Assembly: GCF_019649055.1 (NCBI RefSeq)
Contig: NW_026570259.1
Span: forward strand, 868,001 to 932,000
Direction: 5' to 3'
Length of the DNA stretch: 64,000 nt
DNA from: Paramacrobiotus metropolitanus
Lineage: Eukaryota > Tardigrada > Eutardigrada > Parachela > Macrobiotidae
Made by a program: the position numbers and the translations under genes. The notes beneath the pieces were generated by a model. The model had not been told where the DNA came from. It ran no database searches and was given only the letters and a program-made list of their open reading frames with translations. Of the stretch, positions 26,714-36,217 are shown piece by piece (position 1 is the first letter of the stretch; each line of letters starts with the position of its first letter).

Positions 26714-27644
26714 TTAACCTTTGGAGCACGAGGAGTCTTCTGATTGGGACCGGTTTTCATGATTGGGCGCACACGGACTAACGCTGGATGCGCCCTTTTT
26801 CGGGTTTCCACAAGGAATTCGTATCACGTGCCGATGACGTGCGTGCTTTCGACAAGGACTGGAGGTCATACTTTGGACGGATCTTCGCCGTTGTTTCTGG
26901 GAACAGGGCTCCAGAACCAGGCTGACCTTTTTGTTGAGGGCATCAATAGCCAGTTCACACTGTACTTTGGTGTCATTGCGGCGATTTTGATGGTGACAGT
27001 GCTTAGAACATTGCGTCACTTTGTCACACTGTTGCAAACAACACCGAAATGTACTTTTGCTTTCGGAATATCTTTTTTCGAACGCATATATTACAGAGAA
27101 GGTTGGTAAATGTGATTACGTATAACGAAAAGACAGTTTACCGTTTCTTCGTGTGCAACTGCAGGTTTACGTGGTGGCTGTATGTTCGGTTCCCGGCATT
27201 TTTTTGTGTAGTCGGTAAATTCATCTCTCGGACATGCCGTGGTGTTTGGAAAACTGTCAGTAACAAAATCACCGCAATTCTGTATTGGATTTCCGCGCTC
27301 TTCCGCTTCTGCAATTAGACGCTTCCGTTTTCCGCACTATGAAACAGCTAAACGATTATGCGCCTTGTAACAACGTTTTTAATTGATCATTGTGTAATTC
27401 GTATTACGGTCAGTACGAGTACAATTACCAAGTGCCCTGTATATTCCGAACACTGCTCGACAGAAGCGGATCGTGTAAAAATGCGTAGGAATACCTTGGA
27501 ACAACAGGTCGCTGACCGTTTAATTTTGGCGGTATTGCTTCGTGGATCCTCGCAAGGTATAGCGCTCTTGGACTGTGCGGGCACGCGGTAATGCCTGCCA
27601 AGTCTGTCCAGATTTTCAAAACAGGGCTCGTCCGTTCTGGCCAT
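26714..27644 (-). CDS. Cys-rich protein, 5' end unresolved
   Basis: Three exons join in phase 0: ~27644-27429, 27336-27142 and 27028-26714 (donors GTAATT and GTAAAC; acceptors TTTCATAG and TTGCAACAG). The joined protein is about 240 residues with about 20 Cys, many in CxnC pairs (ATCCSKVFL, EQCSEYTGHLCGKRKRL, IQNCGDFV, CDKVTQCSKHCHHQ), plus dibasic clusters. Even Cys spacing suggests a disulphide-bonded secreted protein, but no signal peptide exon was found upstream (27650-28050). The open frame at 27644 starts with MARTDEPCFENLD, which could be internal. No named family recognised; a secreted PLA2 was considered and rejected because the CCxxHDxC motif is absent. Confidence 0.55.
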
Positions 27645-28548
27645 TAGGTTGGAAAAAAGTAGCCAATGGAGATGGAGTCATTTCCTGCTCCAGCCACAGT
27701 AATATTATACAATTTTGTCTATGACTGACTGTGAATGTGATCACGTTATCGCTGTATTCTTGCGAATTTAGGTACGGATTCTGGCAAGGGAAAGAATATT
27801 CGAAAAACTAGCACGTAATACCACTGTAGCGCCTGAAAACTGCTAACTGCTGTATTGTACTTCTTTGTACGGGATAATGTTTCGCCTTTAGCTACGTAGT
27901 AACCAGGATACATGCAGATAGATCTGATCTAAAGACGCCACAATTTGCACAAAAAGGATTATGAGGCAAGTGGAAGCGTTGATGCAGGAAGAGCAATTTC
28001 CATCAAGAAACCATGTTCTACCTGACCGGTGAATACTGGAAGACGTGTCCTGGGCCAAGCATAACTACATGGAATCCGTTTTACAGGACATCAGCATGTT
28101 TCTTTGTTCTGTGCATATTAAGTCATGAGAAAAAAGACGTTTCGCACCTACAGAATATAGCGCGACTTTTGACGATAGACACTGATTGGCATGCGATTCA
28201 ACATGGTTTACTCGAAAAAAAAGAAAATGGCCGTTGCGTTTTAGTGTGTTACATTCAAGCAAGCAAACTGTTGATTGCTTTGTGAGCAAGTACTAACCCG
28301 ACCAACGTTCACTTGCAACTTTTTACTGTGAAGATTGTTTTATGCATTGGTGCGTTCCACTTAAGACAACACAATTAAATTTTATCGTTAATAGGTTAGT
28401 TGTACCTATTATGAGCACTACCTCCCACAAGACCCATATTGTACTACATTAAAGGCAAAATCACAGAACTGTGCTATCTGAATAACCATTCAGGTAATTC
28501 ATAAATGCACTGCCCAGCACAGCAAGAGCACGTCATCCTGCAAGGGTT
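27645..28548. other. Intergenic, probable 5' part of the Cys-rich gene
   Basis: About 900 bp between the two minus-strand genes. I searched for a signal-peptide exon for the Cys-rich gene and found only ambiguous hydrophobic runs on the minus strand near 27920-27980 (LIILFVQIVAS-type). AT-rich, no supported gene. Confidence 0.4.
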
Positions 28549-29347
28549 TCATTTAGGCTTGTCCTTATCGTAAGTTCCTGCGCCCTTGTAATTCCCAACA
28601 TAGCCATCATTCTTTGCAACTTCTTCTCTTCCAGCAATTCCTTTGCCTTTTCCTTCGGCATCAAATCGCTCCTTGTGACTGCCGGTGTACTTGCTCGTAT
28701 CGGTCATGCGATCAACACCGCCGACGTCACTTACGGTCTGTAAAAGAGTTCATACGTACTTGCTGTATAAAAAGTGTGTAACGAAATCATTTGAGCAACA
28801 AATAAAAAATATTCCTTGTTGCTCAATTGCTAACGCATCAGCTGACGCACAGTAGTATTAGTGGTTCCCGGACTCGAACGGCTCTGGAGCTTTCCGACGA
28901 TCTTTTGCAGTTCACCAGTAGGATCGTCTTTGTTAGCGGTTTCTGCCAGTATTCCAAGAAACTGCTTGAATTTGTCAAAGGTCATCGTTTTTTCAGAGTT
29001 CCTAGGAAAAACTTTCGTTAAGACAAGCAGTAAAGCAGTCGTTTCGACTTAAAATCAGTCACGAAACAATTCGTACAATTATGAATCTTTAAAAAGCGGT
29101 GAACTCGATCCAACTGTGTCATGTGATTTACAATTACCACAGTCATTTACCCAACAACTTTTTTAAACGTTATACTGGTATCGGTTGTCGTGATTTTCTT
29201 TCCCAAAACATCAGCTTCCTTCAACCATTTATCCGCATTTTTTAGAGCCATATTGTTTCCGCTGAAATTCTTGTCTCCAAATTTTCCATACGCATCAAAA
29301 CCGGGTTTAAGGGCCCCGTCGTCTATCTTAGACAGATCAGCTGGCAT
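28549..29347 (-). CDS. TPPP: TPPP/p25-alpha family protein
   Basis: Three exons: 29347 to ~29162, 29011-28851 and 28737-28549. Exon 1 carries '[20 protein letters not shown]' and '[14 protein letters not shown]'. Exon 2 carries '[18 protein letters not shown]'. Exon 3 carries the family's most conserved block, [20 protein letters not shown], followed by [11 protein letters not shown] and [10 protein letters not shown]. This is the whole p25-alpha domain, about 175 residues. TPPP proteins bind and bundle microtubules, and the short TPPP3-like forms are widespread in ciliated eukaryotes. Exon 1 to exon 2 is off by one base: the donor GTAAAT is phase 2 and exon 2 needs phase 1. An A6 run in exon 1 (near 29163-29170 on the plus strand) is a likely indel site. 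Exon 2 uses a GTGCGT donor. Confidence 0.88.
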
Positions 29348-30136
29348 TTCTTAATCGCTGAACACGACGAGCTGAATAACTGAAAAACAGACGTCGAGAG
29401 TAGTTTAGTACAGACTGCACATTACATCATACTTTGGTTTTCAGTAATTATACGCACTGAGTACAAACGATTCAGTACTGGATTTATCTCTGAACACTCG
29501 CTAAACAAAACTTTGAAGTCTATTTTACTACTTATTTTTCCATTTTTTACCTATAGTTATAAGTGGTCGCTGTTACGATGGCGACATTTTGGCGGGAAGT
29601 TGGCAAAGATATCAAACAACAACCAACCTGTCACTGGTTCAAATGAAATTTAAAAAAAACAAAGCCAAGAAGTTTTTAACATTTTTTAACGTTATTTTTA
29701 TCTCTGACTCTAGTACAAAACCGGCAACAGGTAAGAAAAAGGTGGTTAACTTTGTAGATGCAGCTTCTGTCATTTTATGGCAAGCCGCATTTTCGTATCA
29801 TTCTGACTTGACTCGTCAATTTTCTGACTGCGGTCGCATCGCTCTTACGTTTTTGTTAAATGAGAATAACCGTGCGAATTTACAGAAATTGGAACTGCCA
29901 ACGCATTTTTGTACGCCAATAAAGCATGTATATCACTCCAGTCAGTAGTGGTAGGTTACAGTTGAGCTGATGGTTATTATAAATGCAAAGTTAGACCTGG
30001 ATTGCTTTTAAAAGTTTCAATCATAGTTCGAAACGCGAACTTCGTATTTGCGCACATAAACCACTTTATGCTATGCATGTTTTCTTGTAAGCAGAGAAAT
30101 ATAGTTGTCAAAACATCGCTTCTGTATCTTATAAAT
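29348..30136. other. Intergenic region with an E2F-like site and a small ORF
   Basis: Divergent promoter region of TPPP (minus) and the NAP-like gene (plus). TTTGGCGGGAA at 29588-29598 matches the E2F consensus on the plus strand. An ATG at 29578 opens MATFWREVGKD and may splice into the open stretch 29716-29948 (containing VNFVDAASVILWQAAFSYHS). That small gene is possible but not established. Confidence 0.35.
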
Positions 30137-31744
30137 ATGGCAACCAAGAAAAAAGAGGTTCCTGTAACGAGGAAGCCATCAGGTAACAACAAAGCACGCT
30201 GCGCAGGAGATTCTTGCCAATCTGAATCCGCTATAAACTCCAAAGCAGCCGGAGCCGTACCTAAAGGTCATGATGAAAGCCTTTCGCCTGGACAAATTCG
30301 GGTTTCTCGAAGGACGGAAATCGATGACACGTACTCGTCCAAAACCGATACTCTTCATGCTGCGGAAGAGTCTCTGCGAAGACTACGAGCTTTAGAAGAT
30401 GCCGTGAACAAGGCTAGCAAAATCGTGCCTCTTCGTGTTTTTCCCACACGCACTGCGCGTGCTGGGAAAAGATCGGAAGCATTTTGCATTCCTCAGAGCC
30501 CGCTTGGCCGACTACACAAAGTTCAAAGACTGCTGAACAATAGTATGCAGGAGTATACTCTCGCAGTCTTTGCAGAACAAGCAAAGTTTCACAAAGCAGC
30601 CGCAAAACTGTTTCAAGCGCGATTTTTACTGATCTCGGAGAACCCCAATCCAGAAGCCATCACAATGGACAGTAATTGGGAAGACAATATACTGTGCCAC
30701 TACTGGTTGAAAATTCTTTTCCAAAATGACCAGCTCAGAAATATGATCCAGAAGCACGACATTACCCCTTTGTCATACCTGAATGACATTCGCTGTGTCC
30801 ATGAAAACACTGGATTCGTATTAGAATTTTATTTTTCTCCGAATCCCTGCTTCGTAAACTCCGTCCTAAGAAAGTCTTATTGTTTGGGAAACGATTTGCC
30901 GAGCGAACGTCCAGAGCTCAGCCTGTCTGCATTTGTACTGAGCTGTTCGGGAAGCGAAATTTGCTGGACGTCAGAATTCTTGAAGAAGCAGGCAGATCGA
31001 CGAGTGGCTTCGTTTTTCCGCTTCTTTACACCGTGTGTCACAAGCAGGCAGCAAATACGCTCGTGTAAAGATTCAGACCAAAGCGCACTGACTGCAATTC
31101 TGCTGGCGGATTTTGAAATCGGGCAGTTACTCCGCATGGACGTTATTCCCAATGCGATCCATATCTTCGATGAGTGGCGTTGTCAAGCAGAATTTGCACG
31201 GAATCATGACTACTGCGACAGGGTAACGCTTCTAATCAACAGATCAAAAACAGCGGTTGACAAATTGAAAAGACCCAAATCCAAGCTAAGAGCTAAAGGT
31301 TCAAAGAAATCGGTAAACGACGAAGTCAACCTGCATGTACGTCTCGCACTGAAGAAAGCCGGTTATAAAGTGCGGCATGGGCGTGCCTACCCTGCAGGCG
31401 ACGGTACGACGAGTGGGGACAGTACAACCGATTCGCACAGCGCAGCGGATGGTGATGACGACCATACAGCTGCACGCAAAAGCTTTCGTGGATTGCTGGA
31501 GACTAATACTGTGCCGCGGCATCGAAAGCATCGCGGTATTCGGCTGAAGGAACTGCGGGCGGTAGCCGATCAACCGGACAGTGGCGATGATGTAGCTGCT
31601 CTGTTCGATCTACAAAGTGAAAGCGAGAGTGGTTCACTGGCGTCACTTTTAGATGCGGATAACGAAGTTCACCTTCCTACTAAGATCACAAAAAAGGCAG
31701 CGCCGAAGGCAACCCTAAAAACCAAGAAACCACCCGACAAATGA
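30137..31744 (+). CDS. Intronless NAP1-like (nucleosome assembly protein family) protein
   Basis: One uninterrupted frame of 535 residues from ATG 30137. The NAP core is seen as 'GFVLEFYFSPNPCFVNSVLR' (family: GFTLEFHFAPNEYFTN.VL), then 'SLSAFVLSCSGSEICW', 'RVASFFRFFTP' (family: SFFNFF.P) and 'ILLADFEIGQLLRMDVIPNA' (family: ILAADFEIG..LRERIIP.). The N-terminal ~100 residues are basic and disordered; the C-terminus is mixed-charge, ending in a Lys-rich tail (KITKKAAPKATLKTKK) instead of the usual acidic tail. NAPs chaperone histones. The long N-extension, divergent core, lack of introns and position beside CatSper2 and basic repeat proteins suggest a testis-biased retrogene-like paralog; that is inference. 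The ATG at 30002 frame is upstream leader and lacks similarity. Confidence 0.8.
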   Translation: MATKKKEVPVTRKPSGNNKARCAGDSCQSESAINSKAAGAVPKGHDESLSPGQIRVSRRTEIDDTYSSKTDTLHAAEESLRRLRALEDAVNKASKIVPLRVFPTRTARAGKRSEAFCIPQSPLGRLHKVQRLLNNSMQEYTLAVFAEQAKFHKAAAKLFQARFLLISENPNPEAITMDSNWEDNILCHYWLKILFQNDQLRNMIQKHDITPLSYLNDIRCVHENTGFVLEFYFSPNPCFVNSVLRKSYCLGNDLPSERPELSLSAFVLSCSGSEICWTSEFLKKQADRRVASFFRFFTPCVTSRQQIRSCKDSDQSALTAILLADFEIGQLLRMDVIPNAIHIFDEWRCQAEFARNHDYCDRVTLLINRSKTAVDKLKRPKSKLRAKGSKKSVNDEVNLHVRLALKKAGYKVRHGRAYPAGDGTTSGDSTTDSHSAADGDDDHTAARKSFRGLLETNTVPRHRKHRGIRLKELRAVADQPDSGDDVAALFDLQSESESGSLASLLDADNEVHLPTKITKKAAPKATLKTKKPPDK

Positions 31745-32045
31745 CGCTCACCGATCGACACTGTAAAACGCACCTGCGCAATAAGAACATTTCGATATGC
31801 AAACACTAATGAACTAACGCCCCTGTAGCGACCATAAGGGACCCAAGGCATTTTACACTACGCCGTGCTCTAGGTGCTGGGATAATGCGAAGCACATGTC
31901 TCTGGCACAGTGAAAAGTAGTTGCACTTCGCCGGCAAAATTGCTTTTTACTGGCGATCAGCACGCGTTACCAAAACTTTGGTAGCGGCAACAAATAAAAT
32001 GTGTAAAAAGTAAAACAAAACATTAACCCGTTTCAGCGTTTGTTA
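31745..32045. other. Convergent intergenic spacer
   Basis: 3' regions of the NAP-like gene (plus) and the Lys/Ser-rich gene (minus). AATAAA at 31992-31997. Nothing else seen. Confidence 0.5.
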
Positions 32046-32986
32046 TCATTTCTTCTTTTTTGTGTTTGGTTTGGCTGGCTTTGGCTTATTTCCCGACGTT
32101 TTGCTCGATCCTGATGTCTTGCTTTTGCTTTTTCCCGGCTTATCTGTTACTGCGGAGGAACCTGATTTCTTGGATTTGCCCGTTTTGCCAGTGGACGTGC
32201 CAGATTTCTTTGGCTTATCCGAGCCAGTGGTTTTTGTGGGCTTCTTAGATCCTGATCCAGATTCTAATAAAATTTCATCGTAAGATAATAAATCGTAAAC
32301 GAACCAGTAATCCGGACCGTTGCCGGAGTATTAAAGCATTTTATGATTTTGTAAAGGTGAAACAATTACTCGTGGACTGCAATAATTAGTGCACAAATAG
32401 TGCGAACGATAAAATAAGAAAATCACAAGTTATTTATCAGTATTATCTCGTTAAGTACAGAGTATGTATTCCTTTGTCACGGTTAGAGATGCGACACCTT
32501 AGCCGTGACGGTGCATGTAAAATAGTTCTATGCGAAGGAATTACGCATACATTTAGACGGTAAATGTTGGGCAGTGACTATGCCGCTTACTTTTACTGGA
32601 CTTCCCTGATGATCCAGAAGACTTGCTAGGCTTTTTGGATGGCTTGTCCTTGGAGGGTGCCTTACTCACCTTATCAGAGGATTTCTTTTTCGGTTTATCT
32701 GTACCGCTAGGCTTCTTGCTAGCCTTATCTTTCTTCGAAGAACCGCCTGTTTTACTGGGCTTCTTCTTTGAATCGCCTTTGGAAACCGACGATCCACTTG
32801 ATTTACTTGGCTTCTTTGAAGGTTTGTCTTTAGAGGAGCCTTTGCCAGAGCTGCCACCCGATTTTGAAGGTTTTTTAGACGCTGAACCTCCTTTGCTTGC
32901 AGGTTTTTTGGACTTGTCACCGGACCCCTTGGAAGACGATCCACTGGGCTTCTTAGTGGGCTTTTTGCTTGAACCTGAATTGGTGT
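32046..32986 (-). CDS. Lys/Ser/Gly/Pro-rich basic repeat protein (5' end unresolved)
   Basis: Two exons are clear: 32986-32591 (acceptor TTCGCAAAAG, donor GTAAGC) and 32263-32046 (acceptor TTTTATTAG), joined in phase 1; together about 204 residues. The protein is built from irregular repeats of KKPSK/GSSGK/DKPSKK type and ends NTKKKK-like. Lys and Ser exceed half of all residues, with no hydrophobic core. It resembles histone H1-tail or sperm nuclear basic protein composition, and could equally be a nucleolar or mineral-associated IDP. A short first exon carrying the ATG must lie upstream (minus strand, 33000-33200); MNLLLHC... at 33215 is a weak candidate. The complementary strand has long open frames that are shadows of the repeats. 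Confidence 0.6.
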
Positions 32987-33464
32987 CTTTTGCGAATAAA
33001 AGCGTTGGTGGCGGTTGGTTGGTTAACGACCATATCAAGGTCTGCACGCATCGCGGCGACAACTGTGGACATAAATCACCCGTAGGCGGTAGGAAATATC
33101 TCAATGGGAACTGCAGTGGAGGCGGAATGGGTCCCGAACGCCATCCCTGTGGGTATGTGCAAAATTTTCCTGCAATGTAGCAACAAGTTCATGAATAAAC
33201 GGAACCAGTTATCGAATTGCTAATGTGGTTCCACTCTCCATGGAACAAATAAACCCCTGAATCGGAGTTTAAAATTTAACCAGCACTGACCTTTCGGTGG
33301 TCTTATCAATAACGGGATCGCGCGAGTCTGGAGTACGGCGGAAAGAGTTCTATGCATTACGCTTATTCCAAAGTAGGGTTGGCCAAAATAGTACTACTGT
33401 CATCTTTCGGGACTTTCGTTCAATGAAAGCACATGTTAGGAAATGCGCGGTACAAGCGGTGCCG

Positions 33465-33477
33465 GTTACCAAGCAAA
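33465..33477. promoter_or_regulatory. X-box-like motif upstream of CatSper2
   Basis: GTTACC-A-AGCAAA, 11 of 12 half-site positions of the RFX consensus, about 225 bp upstream of the CatSper2 ATG. Weak on its own. Confidence 0.3.
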
Positions 33478-33702
33478 TGACTGTAGATCTTAAGCTTAGT
33501 CAAGAGAAAAATTGGCTCGGACGGTCTCCCGATGTGTTGGCACCCACGGTATTCGATGCTGTAGCATTCCCAACTTGCTAATGTTTTGTTAAATATTACG
33601 TTCGCAGTACAATACTCGATTTTTCACGATTGCAACTGCAGCTGTTTCAAGTAAATCGAATTATTGCAGTTCACTAAACTAGTTCGCAAAGTTCTTTACG
33701 CA

Positions 33703-35522
33703 ATGACAGATTTTTCCAATATTCGTTCGCTGTATGAAATCGAGCCCGTCGATAATCTCCCAAGTGTCGATAATCAGAATGTCGATCAATCAGCATACAA
33801 CATGTATTCTGAGCTATTTCGCGCGAAAATCTATCAGCATTTTCTGCTGCTGGAAGCCAGTGGTACGGGCGGCTTGGCCGGTGGTCTCGTCGAAAATCCT
33901 AAATGTTCCCCTATGGATTTTGAGGATTCTGAGAAACGGCGAATAGTAATGCGGGAGAAGCCCTTTGCGATTGTTACCAGTGATCCTTTCCCTGAAGACA
34001 AGCAAGACTTATTATTCCAGACATACGGGGACGTCAGAGTTCGCATCCGCCGCAATCTGCGCGCGCGCATCAGTCGCATCCCGTCTCTGGACGTTTTTTC
34101 CAGATGGCTTGTGGAGAACGAGACATTTCAGAAATTTATCCTGTTGGTAATAGCGTACAACTGCGTGACCTTAGGCCTACAGGCAGAATACGGAGACCGG
34201 CCGGGAGCGAATGCCGCTTTTGTGCGCTCCATTCTGGATTGTTTAGATATTTTAGCGCTGACAATCTTTATGTTTGAAATCTTGCTGAAATGGATGGTCA
34301 GTTTCCGGGATTTTTGGGATAACCCATGGAATACGTTCGACTTTGCCATAACGCTGTTTACCTTCGTTACGACGGTGATCGGTATTATAGGGCATTTGGA
34401 TCCGTCTAATAAGCAGTTGTCGCAAGTGGAGAAAACGATGCGGGCATTTCAGGTGCTGCGAGTGATGCGGGTGCTGACCCGGAGTCAGGGCATCAAAGTA
34501 ATCGTTTTTACTGTCACCAAATCCTTGTCGGATATGGGTTCCATTTTGGTTCTATTTATTCTATTTATGTATATCTTCCTTATTGCCGGCGTAATTTGTA
34601 TGAGCGATTTGAAAAATATTGCCAGTCAAATGAGCAGCAAAAATATTACGGATCCAACTGTGCTTTTGTACGGATATCGATTTCAGTAAGTACGGTAAAG
34701 TACGCAATTATTGGAGCGGCGAAACATTATGAACAAACAATCTTTTTCAGGAATCTGTACTGGGGATTTTTAACGCTTTATCAAATCTTCACAATTGATC
34801 ATTGGTATGCAATGCTACATGGTTCATGGTGTCAATTGCTGCCGGACTGCACCTTTGCCACAATTTACATGATGTTATGGTTGCTGATTGGATCGCTGAT
34901 TTTCCGTAATATTTTTGCTGGAGTAGTGGTCAACACGTTCCAGAATTTACGCAAAACGGTTTCCAGCGAAGAAGAAGAAGAGCAGAAAGAAGTTCCCGAT
35001 ACCGCCCTCAGCGAATTTAAGGAGTTCATTGACGTAAAGATCACGGAGGAGACTGACCAACTGACTTCCAGTAAGTCCGTTTCTAAAGCAGGCGAATTCG
35101 CGATGTGGAGCAGTGGATGCATAACTTTCTTGTTTGCAGGAGAGAATCTCGTAATCCATACAATGGAAGGTGCAGATACCGGAGAAGATCATCACAGCGC
35201 AGACGATCCGCTTGTGAAGCTTAACCGCGACGGAGCGCGGTTTCTGTCGGACTACAAGAAGCAGTTACGTTTGCTGGACAAACTGGTGCAGATGAAGTCG
35301 ACAGAGTGGACGAAGGAATTAATGTTTCGCTATTTTGAACTTATGGAAAAACTGCAGGAAAATGTGCATGCCAGACAGGAGATCATTAAATTAATGGATG
35401 AATGGCTGATGGGACTATTAAATAAGAGCGATCCGGAGGAAGAGCCAAGTATGAATGACCGCACGAAACAGCTGAAGCAAATGCTACGAAATCGACTGCA
35501 TGGAAAAGAAAAATCTTCGTGA
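33703..35522 (+). CDS. CATSPER2: CatSper2 sperm cation channel alpha subunit
   Basis: Exons 33703-34685, 34751-35070 and 35140-35522 give 561 residues (human 530). Six membrane segments: S1 'FQKFILLVIAYNCVTLGLQ', S2 'DILALTIFMFEILLKWMV', S3 'NTFDFAITLFTFVTTVIG', S4 'MRAFQVLRVMRVLTRSQG', S5 'GSILVLFILFMYIFLIAGV', S6 'IYMMLWLLIGSLIFRNIF'. S4 has Arg every third position but few charges. The pore reads FTIDHWYAML, against the FTLDHWYALL of vertebrate CatSper2, with the T/S-x-D-x-W signature of CatSper subunits. The tail has the CatSper2-specific coil LMFRYFELMEKLQENVHARQ. It forms the pore with CatSper1, 3 and 4 in the sperm principal piece and controls Ca2+ entry and hyperactivation. The acceptor TTATTGCAG at 33661-33669 suggests a 5'UTR intron. 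Confidence 0.93.
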
Positions 35523-36217
35523 TAACAGCCGAGGTGTTTTGGTAAACTCCAGGATGCAAATCAAATTCCAGACGCCAGGCAAAGGACCAATAATTGTTAA
35601 ACACAGCAACACAGTTATTGGCACTCGTATCCCTGCCTTTGGAATCAGCTGTGAGTGGATACAGCACTTTTGGGAAATGACTGGCTGTACACTGCGTGCA
35701 CTTTTGCCAGAATGTAGAGGACAAAATGTTCAGATACACCACACCTGCCTGAGAAAACATTTCAGAAATACAGAGTACAGTAGGAAAAGATTGGTTGCGC
35801 TGGAAGGAGCTTGTTGTAGTTATGCTTACTGCACCCGATCGTGAAGCCGGCAGTGGACATTGTGGTTGCGGTTAGTCTGGAGCAATTCGGATCAAATAGC
35901 GGTTGTCCGTCTACAACTACGAAACCACTAACCAGGATTTTGTTGTTTAGTATCTCTGGTTGAAAATTAGATTTTGTGCTCAACCAGAACGGTGTGAATG
36001 TTGTTTTGTGCTGTCCGGCTACGTTTCCTTGGCAACTTTCATTAACTTAATGTACAGTAGTTATACTGTGTTTATGTACTGTGTATTACCTACTTAACTA
36101 ACAAACAAGGATGCACGAATGCTTTGATTGGAAAGCCCCTTTCTAATATTGCTGAATAATGATATTCCAACGCTGCTAGTGTTGGCTTGAACCGGTTGCA
36201 GAATTGTCAGAGTTCGT
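35523..36217. other. Intergenic, contains an X-box-like palindrome
   Basis: About 700 bp with no supported gene. GTTTCC-TT-GGCAAC at 36023-36036 is a near-canonical RFX X-box (canonical GTTNCCATGGNAAC), 180 bp upstream of the LEA-like gene and 500 bp downstream of CatSper2. Confidence 0.5.
36023..36036. promoter_or_regulatory. RFX X-box-like palindrome
   Basis: GTTTCCTTGGCAAC: both half-sites are intact with a 2-nt spacer. It differs from the textbook site only in the central dinucleotide (TT for AT). Confidence 0.5.

Noticed and set aside
26714-27644. Secreted phospholipase A2 assignment for the Cys-rich gene
   Set aside because: No Ca-loop or CCxxHDxC active-site motif in the joined product.
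28858-28880. tRNA B-box-like GTTCGAGTCC on the minus strand
   Set aside because: No acceptor or anticodon stem forms around it, and it lies inside TPPP exon 2 coding sequence.
32623-33180. Plus-strand frame rich in Leu/Phe/Glu opposite the Lys/Ser protein
   Set aside because: Reverse complement of Lys/Ser codons; the minus-strand version splices in frame to a second exon of the same composition.
36023-36036. Assigning this X-box to CatSper2
   Set aside because: It lies downstream of the CatSper2 stop and 180 bp upstream of the LEA-like gene; orientation and target are undecidable from sequence.
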